DNA from: DAXETY01 sp051155755
GTDB taxonomy: Bacteria; Desulfobacterota; Desulfobacteria; Desulfobacterales; SG8-13
DNA: 50,410 nt
Reading direction: 5' to 3'
Assembly (NCBI GenBank): GCA_051155755.1
Contig: DAXETY010000096.1
Location: 1-50,410 of the forward strand
The position numbers and the translations under genes are program-made. Of the stretch, positions 14,979-23,286 are shown piece by piece. Position 1 is the first letter of the stretch, and the number at the start of each line of letters is the position of its first letter. The notes beneath the pieces are model-generated. The model did not search any database, had not been told where the DNA came from, and saw nothing but the letters and a program-made list of their open reading frames with translations.

Positions 14979-16952
14979 TTATTGCAGTTCGACGAAACCG
15001 CTGCCGTCGATGCGCAGGATGCTCAACGCCTTCTGGGCTTCGCCCCGCGAATCGAACGAGGTCTTTCCGGTCACCCCCGGAAAGTCGCGTATATCCAGGA
15101 GCTGGTCTCGAATCGCGCTGCGGGTGGTCACTTCGGGTTGACGGATAATGCCAAACAACATCAGGGCCGTATCGTAGGATGTCGCTTCGATGATTCCCGG
15201 CGGATCGCCGTAAACCTCTTTGAATTGGGCCACGAACATCCGAACCCGGTCGGAATTGCTCTCGGGGAAAAAGCCGTCGGCCAGAATCGCCCCCTGGACA
15301 TACTCCTTGGCCATATCGATGATCTTCGAGGAGTGCCAGAGATTGGTCCCCAGCAGATAGACCCCCTCGATGTCATAGAAAGCCAGCTGCGGGACGATCA
15401 GGCCGGCCTTGGTGGGCGCATCGGGAATAAAGATGGCCTCGAAGTCGACGATGGGTTCGGGGCCTTCTTCCTCCCGTCGGCCACGATCCCGGAATTCATC
15501 GGACTCGGCATCGGCTCGCCGATCTTCGCGTTCTTGTGGAGGCCGGACCAGATCTTCCAAATCCCGCGGAACACTGTAATAAAGTCCGACCAGCCGCTTG
15601 ATGGGATCGGCAAAATCGGTGTGCGACGGGTTGTATGACTCGACCGCAACGATCCTTCCACCATGCCGCACCACTTCATCCCAGAAAAGGTTCATAAACG
15701 TAGCCCCGTATTTTTCATCGGGATACAGCACGGCAAAATTACGCACCCCCAGCTCCCGGATGGCATAGTCTACAATTCGCCGGACCTGCATTTCCGGCGT
15801 CAGGAAATTCCGAAAAACCTTGTCTCCGATGGCCGTGATGTCCTCTTTCTGCGTAAAGGTAATAATGGGGATTCCGTTCTCCTGGGCAATTGCGGCGGCA
15901 TGCTCGGCATTGACCAGCGGACCGATGATGGCGGCCACCCGTTCCTGCACCAGAGACTCGACCGCATCAACCACCTCGTCCGGGTCGGAGCCGGTATTTT
16001 TGACGACCAGCTGAATTTCGGCATCCGGGTACATCCGGTTAAACCGGTCCAGGGCCATTTCGATCCCCTTCAAGGCTCGATTCCCGTAAACCTGATAGCG
16101 ACCGCTGAGCGGCAGCAGGCAGCCGACGGTTGTCCGGTTGTAATCGAGTTTTGCCGATAGGGTGTCGATCAGACTCCGGGCCGCCGGCACGTGTTCATGA
16201 TCCGGATAGACCTTGATGTAGGCCTGCAGAGCGCTGAGCGCATCTTCGTAGTTTTCCGTGCGGGCATAGTTCAAGCCCAGCTGGTACATCAGGTAACTGC
16301 GCGGCAAGTCTTCCTGGATGAAGCCCAGCAAGGATATGACATCGGCGGTGTCCAGCAGCTGTATCGCCACCTCCAGCTTGCGCTGCAGCTGGGCCTTCTG
16401 CTCCGGATCGGCGATTTTGGCACCCATATTGTAAAAATAAATGGCATCTTCGGGCAGTTGCATGGCGATATAGGTGTCGCCGAGAATTTCATACACCCGG
16501 GCCGTATAGCTCGGTTGGAGCGGTTCTTCCAGCAATCGGGAGGCCAGTTCGGCAACCTGGTCGTATTTCTGTTCACCGTAGTCGGTCCTCAGCAGCCCGA
16601 TGCGCGCCTCGATGGACGGGTCCGAATCCGGGAAATTGCGGATCACCTGATTGAAAGCGGCACGCGCCTGTGGATAGTCCTCGCGAATCAAAAAGATCCG
16701 GCCGATCTGCAGCAGGGCCTCGGCGGCGTTTGCGCCCTTCGGATCGCGCGCCAGGTAGGAACGGTAGGCTGCAAGCGCCGCGTCATATTCCTGGTTTTCG
16801 AAATGCTGCCGGGCTTCCAGAAACAGCGCGTCGGCCCCCACGGCGGTCTCCGGGGCCGGACCGGTCACCACCGGCCGCGGGGCACAGGACCACAGTGCGG
16901 CGGCCGCAGCCGCAGCAATCAACAGCAATGACAGGATGCGATGGTTTTTCAT
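14979..16952 (-). CDS. Lipoprotein with TPR region and periplasmic-binding (LpoA/LivJ-like) domain
   Basis: A 657-residue envelope lipoprotein with signal peptide and lipobox LWSC (Cys about 23). Residues about 40-270 are TPR-like helical repeats (ALAAYRSYLARDPKG, ARAAFNQVIRNFP and others). The rest is a type I periplasmic-binding fold starting at VGCLLPLSGRYQVYG. This order matches LpoA, the outer-membrane activator of penicillin-binding protein 1A, so a role in peptidoglycan synthesis is more likely than transport; no permease genes are adjacent. A strongly charged insertion rich in Glu, Arg and Asp (about residues 480-515) interrupts the binding fold. The ATG at 16952 follows a GAGGAA. It converges with phosphofructokinase. 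Confidence 0.82.
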   Translation of the reverse strand: MKNHRILSLLLIAAAAAAALWSCAPRPVVTGPAPETAVGADALFLEARQHFENQEYDAALAAYRSYLARDPKGANAAEALLQIGRIFLIREDYPQARAAFNQVIRNFPDSDPSIEARIGLLRTDYGEQKYDQVAELASRLLEEPLQPSYTARVYEILGDTYIAMQLPEDAIYFYNMGAKIADPEQKAQLQRKLEVAIQLLDTADVISLLGFIQEDLPRSYLMYQLGLNYARTENYEDALSALQAYIKVYPDHEHVPAARSLIDTLSAKLDYNRTTVGCLLPLSGRYQVYGNRALKGIEMALDRFNRMYPDAEIQLVVKNTGSDPDEVVDAVESLVQERVAAIIGPLVNAEHAAAIAQENGIPIITFTQKEDITAIGDKVFRNFLTPEMQVRRIVDYAIRELGVRNFAVLYPDEKYGATFMNLFWDEVVRHGGRIVAVESYNPSHTDFADPIKRLVGLYYSVPRDLEDLVRPPQEREDRRADAESDEFRDRGRREEEGPEPIVDFEAIFIPDAPTKAGLIVPQLAFYDIEGVYLLGTNLWHSSKIIDMAKEYVQGAILADGFFPESNSDRVRMFVAQFKEVYGDPPGIIEATSYDTALMLFGIIRQPEVTTRSAIRDQLLDIRDFPGVTGKTSFDSRGEAQKALSILRIDGSGFVELQ

Positions 16953-17033
16953 GTCAGGGATTTCCTCGATCATTCCTCACTTGGGTTCATCCAGAAAGGT
17001 ATCTATTTCCGCTAAGCTGGGTTTCTTACAAAT

Positions 17034-18275
17034 TTATCCATTTTCCCGGTATCGTTTTTGAATCGCACGAATCACATCCAGGCTGGAAAAGAAAATTTCC
17101 ACCAGTTCGGGATCAAAGTGGAAACCGGACTCTTTTTCCAGTGTTTCCAGTACATCGGCCTCTTTCCAAGCTTCTTTGTAAATTCGGGTGGTGGAAAGCG
17201 CGTCGAACACGTCCGCCAATGCCACAATCCTTCCGAACAGCGGAATCTCTTCGCCCTTTTTGCCCTTTGGCCGGCCGTTGGAATCGGTCTTTCCGGAAAC
17301 CGGTACACCGTTTTGAATTTCGACATGTCCGGGATAACCCTTTCCGTCCCACCGCTCGTGGTGAGTAAAGGCGACCTGGGCGGCCGCATCATCGAAGTCC
17401 GACTGACGCCCTAAAAACAGCTGGGCTCCGAGGACGGTGTGCTTTTTCATCATTTCGAATTCATCCCGGTTGAATGGCCCGGGCTTTTTGAGAATCAGGT
17501 CGGAAATGGCAACTTTGCCCACGTCGTGCAGCATTGCCGCCATGCGAAGAACATCGCGGTTTTTGTCGATCTGCATTTGCGGCAGCCCGCGTCGCAAGGC
17601 CCATTTTTCATAGATTTCGACGGCAAAACCACCGACCCGGTTGACGTGGGCGCCGGTCTCCTTCGGGTCGCGCAGTTCGGCCATGCGAATCATCCGCAAA
17701 ATGATGGCCCGCGTCATTTGCGCTCTTTCCAGCGCGACCGCCGCAATACTGGCAAAGTGCAGCATCATTTTTTCGTCATTGTCGGAAAATGCAATCACCT
17801 CTCCGGATGGATTCTGCGCATTGATGATCTGCAAAATACCGAGCAAATTTTCATTGGCGGATTTCAGCGGAATCGTAAGCGCCGAGCGGGTACAGTAATT
17901 GGATGCTTCGTCGAACTCGCGGCTGAAACGATAGGGCGCGGTGGCCTCGATTCGATATACATCCGGAAGATTCAGCGGGCGCCCGGTGGTCGCCACGTAT
18001 CCGGCGATACTGTGTTTGTTGATCGGGAGGGTGAAAGTGGAATAAATCAGTTTTTCTCCGACTGCCAATCGTTTTTGAAGGGTATCATTCTGGGTGTAGG
18101 CGAACTGGAGTGTATCGTCTTCGGCGATATAAATCGAGCCGGCATCGGCATTCACAAAACGTCGCGCCTGGGAGAGGATATGTTCCATCAAAATGTCCAG
18201 GTCCCGAACCTGGTTGAGTTGAATGACCAGACGCGAAAGCGTTTCCATCTTTTCTTTTTCGGTCAGCATCGACAT
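17034..18275 (-). CDS. GAF/HD-GYP domain protein, probable cyclic-di-GMP phosphodiesterase
   Basis: A 413-residue cytoplasmic signalling protein. The N-terminal GAF domain (about 25-190) senses a small ligand. The HD-GYP domain follows, with the HD pair at residues 250-251 (AAMLHDVGKV) and HHERWDGKGYPG for the GYP signature, so hydrolysis of cyclic-di-GMP is expected. Between HHERWDGKGYP and the ALADVFDALS helix there is an extra stretch (NGVPVSGKTDSNGRPKGKK) not usual in the family. Two ATGs, 18275 and 18269, compete for a GGATGG site. It sits 81 bases upstream of the LpoA-like gene in the same orientation. Confidence 0.92.
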   Translation of the reverse strand: MSMLTEKEKMETLSRLVIQLNQVRDLDILMEHILSQARRFVNADAGSIYIAEDDTLQFAYTQNDTLQKRLAVGEKLIYSTFTLPINKHSIAGYVATTGRPLNLPDVYRIEATAPYRFSREFDEASNYCTRSALTIPLKSANENLLGILQIINAQNPSGEVIAFSDNDEKMMLHFASIAAVALERAQMTRAIILRMIRMAELRDPKETGAHVNRVGGFAVEIYEKWALRRGLPQMQIDKNRDVLRMAAMLHDVGKVAISDLILKKPGPFNRDEFEMMKKHTVLGAQLFLGRQSDFDDAAAQVAFTHHERWDGKGYPGHVEIQNGVPVSGKTDSNGRPKGKKGEEIPLFGRIVALADVFDALSTTRIYKEAWKEADVLETLEKESGFHFDPELVEIFFSSLDVIRAIQKRYRENG

Positions 18276-18431
18276 CCATCCGGTTGCGGTGCTTTCGGAA
18301 CAGGCATGGTAACTTAAGTGGAACGAGTCAAATTAGGGTTTATAAATATCATATTCAAGTCGAATTTTGAAGCGGTACCTCCCTGGCCGGCATCCAAATC
18401 GTAAATCGGAGGCGGATTTGCCGGCGGAAAT

Positions 18432-18460
18432 TTGCAAATACAGACCGGGTATGCTATTCT
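18432..18460 (+). promoter_or_regulatory. Probable sigma-70 promoter of the DUF4124 gene
   Basis: A TTGCAA hexamer (18432-18437), a spacer of exactly 17 bases and TATTCT (18455-18460) preceded by TGC as an extended -10. The start codon is 87 bases downstream. Both hexamers match four of six consensus bases. Confidence 0.45.
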
Positions 18461-18546
18461 TTTAATGTTTAATGAAGTCGGCGGATTGTCAGCGAAATCG
18501 TGTTTCCGCAGCCGGCCATACACGTGGATAAAGGAGGTCTGAAAAC

Positions 18547-19095
18547 ATGACCAAATGGATCTGTTGCGCCGTTGGGATCTGTTTCTTACTGGGATTTGCG
18601 GGTACGCCTTCGGCGGAATTCTACAAATACGTCGATGAACAGGGTAATATCCATTTTACGGATGATTTCAACAAAGTACCGATCGACCAGCGTGAAGGTG
18701 TGCAGGGGTATGTCGAAGCGGTTACCGAATCGCCGGAGCCCGACGGCGCTCCGGGTGATGCCTCGGAAGCATCCGAATCTTCAGAAGGAGCTGCGGATCA
18801 AAAGCAGGATTACAGCTTCGATCAGAAAATGTCCGAACTGAATCAGCGCAAGACCGAACTGACCAGTGAATACGAAGCGCTGATGGAAGAAAACAAGCAA
18901 CTCAAGGAGATGCGCCAATCGATCAAAACCAAAGAAGAAGCTGATAAGTACAATGAATCGGTGCGCAGTCTCAATGAGCGGTTAAAGGAACACGATCAGA
19001 AAAGAAAAGCGTTTTACTCGGAGGTGGAAGATTACAACAAGCGGGTTTCAGAGGTAAACCGCAAGGCCCTCAACGAAGAAGAACCCAAAAACTAA
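18547..19095 (+). CDS. DUF4124 domain exported protein with coiled coil
   Basis: A 182-residue protein with a signal peptide (residues 1-23). The DUF4124 module follows directly (FYKYVDEQGNIHFTDDFNKVP), then an acidic Ser/Glu linker and a long charged coiled coil (about 90-175). DUF4124 proteins are periplasmic and of unknown function. The ATG follows an AAGGAGG site 9 bases upstream, one of the strongest in the window. It is transcribed away from the HD-GYP gene and probably ends at the hairpin at 19108-19139, hence monocistronic. Confidence 0.87.
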   Translation: MTKWICCAVGICFLLGFAGTPSAEFYKYVDEQGNIHFTDDFNKVPIDQREGVQGYVEAVTESPEPDGAPGDASEASESSEGAADQKQDYSFDQKMSELNQRKTELTSEYEALMEENKQLKEMRQSIKTKEEADKYNESVRSLNERLKEHDQKRKAFYSEVEDYNKRVSEVNRKALNEEEPKN

Positions 19096-19107
19096 CAAAA
19101 CACCCAG

Positions 19108-19139
19108 GAGTGCCCACATAGGAAAAGGTGATGGCACTC
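19108..19139 (+). terminator. Hairpin after the DUF4124 gene
   Basis: A stem GAGTGCC/GGCACTC (19108-19114, 19133-19139), possibly extended by CAC/GTG inside, lies 12 bases after the stop. The following TTGAGTTT is only a weak U-run. Confidence 0.45.
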
Positions 19140-19252
19140 TTGAGTTTCCAATTCAGAACGGAATCGCCTATCCCCGGGCCACCACCACTTTTTGGGCTTG
19201 ACAGATTCCCCCAAAACGACAAAAACGATATCGATAGCCGAAAGGAGGGGGT

Positions 19253-19543
19253 ATGGCGGTCAAGATTCTCATTAAACGATATGTGCCCGAGAACCGAATC
19301 CAGGATCTGATGCCCTTTTTCAAACAGCTGCGCTCCTTGGCGGCGCAGCAGGCAGGATACATCTCGGGGGAGACCCTGCGTCGGATCGATCGGCCCGGCC
19401 AGTACATGGTGATCAGCACCTGGCGCTCTTCAGACGACTGGCGGCGTTGGGTGCTTTCCAAACAACGCAAAGAAGTGCAGGACTTGATCGACTCGGCGCT
19501 CGGCGAAAAGACGGAATACGAGATATACGAATTCGCATCCTGA
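19253..19543 (+). CDS. Antibiotic biosynthesis monooxygenase (ABM) domain protein
   Basis: A 96-residue dimeric ferredoxin-like protein of the ABM superfamily. The pattern IKRYVPENRIQDLM...GYISGETLRRID...YMVISTWRSSDDWRRW is typical. Members oxidise quinols or small aromatics without cofactor, or act as stress proteins; the substrate is unknown here. The ATG follows AAAGGAGGGGG at 8 bases, a very strong site. Length is normal. It appears to be a single-gene unit; a palindrome lies 30 bases downstream. A second, unrelated-looking ABM protein is at 41379-41702. Confidence 0.85.
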   Translation: MAVKILIKRYVPENRIQDLMPFFKQLRSLAAQQAGYISGETLRRIDRPGQYMVISTWRSSDDWRRWVLSKQRKEVQDLIDSALGEKTEYEIYEFAS

Positions 19544-20041
19544 ACTCTGGCCGATCGTTGCCGAAGGATACACCTGCAGGGAATTGGGACAATCCCCTGC
19601 AGGTCGCCGCAAGTGGAACATCGCGTCGAATACGGATGGCGATTCGATCCGGGTCGCAGTGCAGCGGCACTCCAGCCGCTGTGACAATCACACGACATCC
19701 CAGCGCCTTCGTACCCGTTTCTTCGCCACCCGACAATCAGCCGGGAGCGGCACCTTTACCGGAAAACCGCTCTTCATCACCGGTATGCAGGCCGGTGCCT
19801 CTTTAAAAGCGACGCACCCGGTTTCGCGGCGAACCAATAGGAAAGAAACTCCCCACCGGCAATGGGCGGGACAGTGATCCGCTTTGTGCAGGTACACGAT
19901 GCTGTCGGGATTGTCGTAGGGCCGTTTACCGAACCGGGTCGTTCCGGCGCGCAGGGTTGCCATCCGGGCCGTGACGATCCATGTTGGACATTGAATGCGG
20001 GTCCGGTATTTCCCGCCCCACCCATAACCGTTTGTTACCGT
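19544..20041. other. Gene-free stretch with an elaborate hairpin
   Basis: No convincing gene. At 19573-19603 a stem CCTGCAGGG/CCCTGCAGG continues past one mismatch into ATTG/CAAT with a three-base loop, so 13 pairs in all. It may end the monooxygenase transcript, although no U-run follows. A minus-strand open frame covers 19688-20209 but overlaps the DUF2007 gene, lacks a ribosome site and resembles no family I know. Confidence 0.5.
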
Positions 20042-20329
20042 ATGGACGATTGTCACCGCCCACCATTTGAATCCAAATTCGAGAAGATCGCCGTTCTCGA
20101 AAATGTCATCGAAGCCCAGCTCGCCGCTTCGATTCTGCAGGAGGAGTGCATTCCGCATCGCATCCAGTCGTTTCACGATACCGCCTACGACGGCCTGTTC
20201 CAGTTTCAACTCGGCTGGGGCGTGATTTATGCGCCGACCGAATTTCGCGAAATTATCATGGACTTCTTACAAAAAATTCGCGAACAGCCGGAAGATGGTT
20301 CGGATCGGATCGACAGCGAAGACGCTTGA
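20042..20329 (+). CDS. DUF2007-type putative signal-transducing protein
   Basis: A 95-residue cytoplasmic protein. Residues 14-80 resemble DUF2007, a small alpha/beta fold fused or adjacent to metabolic genes and of unknown function: KIAVLENVIEAQLAASILQ, then a GWGVIYAPTEF strand-helix. The ATG at 20042 begins just before the domain, although no clear ribosome site is visible. An open frame reaches back to 19862 but would add repeat-like, unstructured sequence. It ends 13 bases before the aldolase start, so the two are one operon. Confidence 0.72.
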   Translation: MDDCHRPPFESKFEKIAVLENVIEAQLAASILQEECIPHRIQSFHDTAYDGLFQFQLGWGVIYAPTEFREIIMDFLQKIREQPEDGSDRIDSEDA

Positions 20330-20342
20330 AAGGGGGTAATGT

Positions 20343-21632
20343 ATGAAGGCACCGGTTTCGCAGAAGGATTTCGACGAAGCCCTGAAGGTCGGCCGACCAC
20401 CGAACATCACGACTCTGTTCCCCAATTCGCGTGCCTTGATTGTCAGCGGAAAATACATCGATCGGGCCATGCTGGCCAAAGGCCGGGCCATCGCAATGGC
20501 CGGCAACGGAAGAAGCCATTTTGTCATCCATGGCGTCCTGCGGGCCGCACAACGCGCCAACGCGGCCGTGATCATCGAAATTGCCAAGTCCGAGGGCGGC
20601 ACCAACGCTTACTGTGCCGTGAACTACTGGAACATCGCCCGCCAAGTGGATGCGGCCTGCAATGCACTGGGCATCACCGTTCCGGTGGCGGTTCACGCCG
20701 ATCACTACGGGATCAAGAGCCGGCAGAACGTCGATATCGCCCGCGTCGAGATCCCCACCCTCTTCGAGGCCGGGATTACTTCCATCGCCATCGATGCATC
20801 CCATCTGCCCGACGATCAAAATCTGTTGGCCAGCATCGAATTGAATCCCTATGTGCCGGAATGGGCCGGATTGGAAACCGAGGTCGGTGAAATCAAGGGA
20901 AAAGCCGGACTTTCCACGGTGGAAGAAGCCCTGTTTCTGATCCGGGGATTGAATGCCCACGGAATTTTCCCCGACTGGATCGCACTGAACAACGGAACCA
21001 CGCACGGTATCGAAGCCAGCGATCAGGGTATCCAGGTGGATTTAACCCGCGACATCCACCTGGCGCTGGAAAAATACGCCGTCTCCGGCGCGCAGCACGG
21101 AACTTCGGGCAACAGTTCGGATCGGCTGCGCAACATTGCCGCAAATACGCGAACAACCAAAGCCAATGTGGCCACCGCCCTGCAGATGATCTCCTGGGGA
21201 CTGGAAGTCAATGACTACGGCAATGCCATTTTGGACGAAAAGGGGAATTTCATCAAGGTCTCGGGCGAAGGCATAATCGACGACCTGTGGTCGCAGATGG
21301 TCGCCTATGCCGATTCCCAGGGACTAAAGGCCGGCAATTACAAGAAGCTGAATCTGCCGTTTGAAAACAAGCTGCTGGCCCAACCCAAAGAGGTCCGGGA
21401 CCGCATGGTTCGACGGGTCGAAGATTTTTCCTACCGCCTGATTACCGAGGTGTTCAACGCCTCCGACACGGCGCCCCTGGCGATCGAAGCCATCTTGAAA
21501 AACCGAACGCATCACGCCGGTCCCAAAGCCGAACGGATTGAAGATCCGGCCGAATGGACCCGGGACAAGATCATTTCGCGTGCCGCCGGCATCATCGGCA
21601 ACAAGGGGCCGGCCGGGAATTTTGACGACTGA
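20343..21632 (+). CDS. Class II fructose-bisphosphate aldolase
   Basis: A 429-residue zinc-dependent aldolase that splits fructose 1,6-bisphosphate into the two triose phosphates, acting in glycolysis and gluconeogenesis. The active-site HADHYG motif gives zinc ligand and base at His118, Asp120 and His121. Further zinc and phosphate contacts are in GTTHGIEASD and QHGTSGNSSDR. It is longer than the 310-360-residue E. coli and Bacillus forms, matching a long subtype found in anaerobic Deltaproteobacteria-type genomes. An AAGGGGG site precedes the ATG. It is the second gene of an operon with the DUF2007 protein. Together with the phosphofructokinase at 13500 it covers consecutive glycolytic steps. 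Confidence 0.92.
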   Translation: MKAPVSQKDFDEALKVGRPPNITTLFPNSRALIVSGKYIDRAMLAKGRAIAMAGNGRSHFVIHGVLRAAQRANAAVIIEIAKSEGGTNAYCAVNYWNIARQVDAACNALGITVPVAVHADHYGIKSRQNVDIARVEIPTLFEAGITSIAIDASHLPDDQNLLASIELNPYVPEWAGLETEVGEIKGKAGLSTVEEALFLIRGLNAHGIFPDWIALNNGTTHGIEASDQGIQVDLTRDIHLALEKYAVSGAQHGTSGNSSDRLRNIAANTRTTKANVATALQMISWGLEVNDYGNAILDEKGNFIKVSGEGIIDDLWSQMVAYADSQGLKAGNYKKLNLPFENKLLAQPKEVRDRMVRRVEDFSYRLITEVFNASDTAPLAIEAILKNRTHHAGPKAERIEDPAEWTRDKIISRAAGIIGNKGPAGNFDD

Positions 21633-21643
21633 AAGGCGATGTT

Positions 21644-22984
21644 TCAGAACTGAAACGGCTGGCCGATCATCATCTGGACCTTGAAATCCTCGTCTGAAAA
21701 GGCCGTGTCGATCCGAGCCACGATGCCTTTGGCCCAGGCCCGGATTCCGAAGCCCAGGCACCACTTCATGTCCGAATGCAGCTCGCCGGGACTCCACGAC
21801 GGCGCCACTCGCCCCAACTCGGCGAACGGCACCAGCTGCAGCCACCGGACCCCGACATGTTGTTGCAGCCAGGGCCAGTCGTCAAACGGATTCCAATCGG
21901 GGATCATCCGCAGTTCGGCCGCATAGTAAACGGCGGCCTTGTCGCTGAAGCGCTGGGCCGGATAACCGCGCATCCGCCACAGCCCCCCCAGGGTGGAACC
22001 GGCATAGGCCGGCGGCCGATCGGTGATGGTGCCGTCCGGCTGCTCCTCCCAGCTCAGGGAATAGGAAGTCCAGTAATTCAGCGCGATCACCCGTTGCCGG
22101 AAATTTTCGGTGGCTCCCAGCGGCAGGTAGAAGTCCAGTTCGCCGTCCACGTTGGTCCATTCGCTGGTACTGTCGAACCAGCCGAAGTCCCTGCCCAACT
22201 CGGCTTTGACCCCGAACCCCCGGGAGGGGTTGGCAAAGAAGTCGCGGTTGTCCCAGAAAAGCGAAAAATTGAGCCCGTTGGTCTTGATTTCGTCGTCGAA
22301 AAAATCGCCTTCGATACTCTGGGAACGGTAGAACGGACGCAGCACGAGGTAGCTTTTTCCGCTTTCCAGCGGGTTCCAGGACCTGCCGCCGTAATCGCCG
22401 GCGATCGGAATTCCCTGGTCGATCACGTAGGTGCCGATCACCTGGTCCCGCCCCTGGCCAATGGGCAGCACGTATTTGAAATTCACCCGGAAAAAATTGT
22501 CCCACCCGTCGCCTTCGACGAAATCGTTTTCGTCGGAGTCGTTGCTGCCGGCCCGTACCAGCGGGAAGTCCGGATTGCCGTCCACAAAGGCCTGATTGTC
22601 TTTGAAATAGCCGATCGATAGGATCGGATCGACGAACAGGCGCTCGGTGCGGGGGATCTTCAGATCGCGGCCGGTGAAAAACCCCATCGCCGAACCCTGG
22701 CTGCCGGCGATGACGGTTCCGAGAATCGCCGATTGTTTCTGAGGGTAGCCGACCACCCCGTGCACATAGCCGGCCGTAAAACCGAAGTTGTCGTTGTAAA
22801 AGGCATAGGGCAGGCTCAGGGTCTGGGGCTGGGACTTGCCGTCGGGTCCCACGAAAACGGCCTGAGCAACGCAGGGAACAGCGCTGGCCATCATCAGCCC
22901 AATGACCAAAGAAAAGCACCCGATCAGATCCTGGATGCGGGTGCGGATAACACTTTGTTTGAGCCCGTATAAATTGCGAATCAT
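21644..22984 (-). CDS. Omp85/BamA-TamA type outer-membrane beta-barrel protein
   Basis: A 446-residue outer-membrane protein with a signal peptide (cleavage near VAQA, about residue 41) and no POTRA domains. The C-terminal barrel carries the Omp85 loop-6 motif as WRMRGYPAQRFS, preceded by STLGGL, and ends in the terminal Phe expected for Bam-dependent insertion (IGQPFQF). Alternating hydrophobic/aromatic strands fill the length. The ligand is unknown; barrel-only Omp85 proteins may transport proteins or lipids. The long signal region (two basic stretches) suggests that the real start might be an internal Met, but 22984 is the only well-placed ATG. It converges with the aldolase, only 11 bases apart. 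Confidence 0.85.
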   Translation of the reverse strand: MIRNLYGLKQSVIRTRIQDLIGCFSLVIGLMMASAVPCVAQAVFVGPDGKSQPQTLSLPYAFYNDNFGFTAGYVHGVVGYPQKQSAILGTVIAGSQGSAMGFFTGRDLKIPRTERLFVDPILSIGYFKDNQAFVDGNPDFPLVRAGSNDSDENDFVEGDGWDNFFRVNFKYVLPIGQGRDQVIGTYVIDQGIPIAGDYGGRSWNPLESGKSYLVLRPFYRSQSIEGDFFDDEIKTNGLNFSLFWDNRDFFANPSRGFGVKAELGRDFGWFDSTSEWTNVDGELDFYLPLGATENFRQRVIALNYWTSYSLSWEEQPDGTITDRPPAYAGSTLGGLWRMRGYPAQRFSDKAAVYYAAELRMIPDWNPFDDWPWLQQHVGVRWLQLVPFAELGRVAPSWSPGELHSDMKWCLGFGIRAWAKGIVARIDTAFSDEDFKVQMMIGQPFQF

Positions 22985-23286
22985 GCTGGTCGTTGGAATG
23001 TGTTTATTGCGCGGCCCTGCAGCCTGTCAACGAATTGTGCCCGTGATTACTACTCCGTTTTTCGACGGTTGTCACGGACATTCCAATTTTCATGCCAACG
23101 AGTCCGTAAAAGTTCACTGCTAATAATGTATTTGTATGATTCATAAATTAAATCTGAAAAGCGATTTGAGGCAGAAAATCGGAATCGGAGGATCCGTGAA
23201 ATTTGAAGGAAGCGTCACATGTCACGAAAAACCATGACGCGATACAGTCTGCTCCGGGGAGATTTCACCCGGTTGGAACCGACTTT
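22985..23286. other. Intergenic stretch upstream of the Omp85 gene
   Basis: About 300 bases between the sigma-54 activator stop and the Omp85 start, both minus-strand. It is AT-rich in the middle (23120-23160). I see no gene, terminator or convincing promoter; a GGGCAC on the minus strand near 23038 lacks a matching -12 GC element. Confidence 0.5.

Noticed and set aside
19688..20209. Minus-strand open frame with Gly/Trp-rich product
   Set aside because: It overlaps the DUF2007 gene and has no start signal or family likeness; GC-rich DNA gives such frames by chance.
23030..23050. Possible sigma-54 promoter upstream of the Omp85 gene
   Set aside because: A GGGCAC is present but no GC dinucleotide lies at the right distance for the -12 element.
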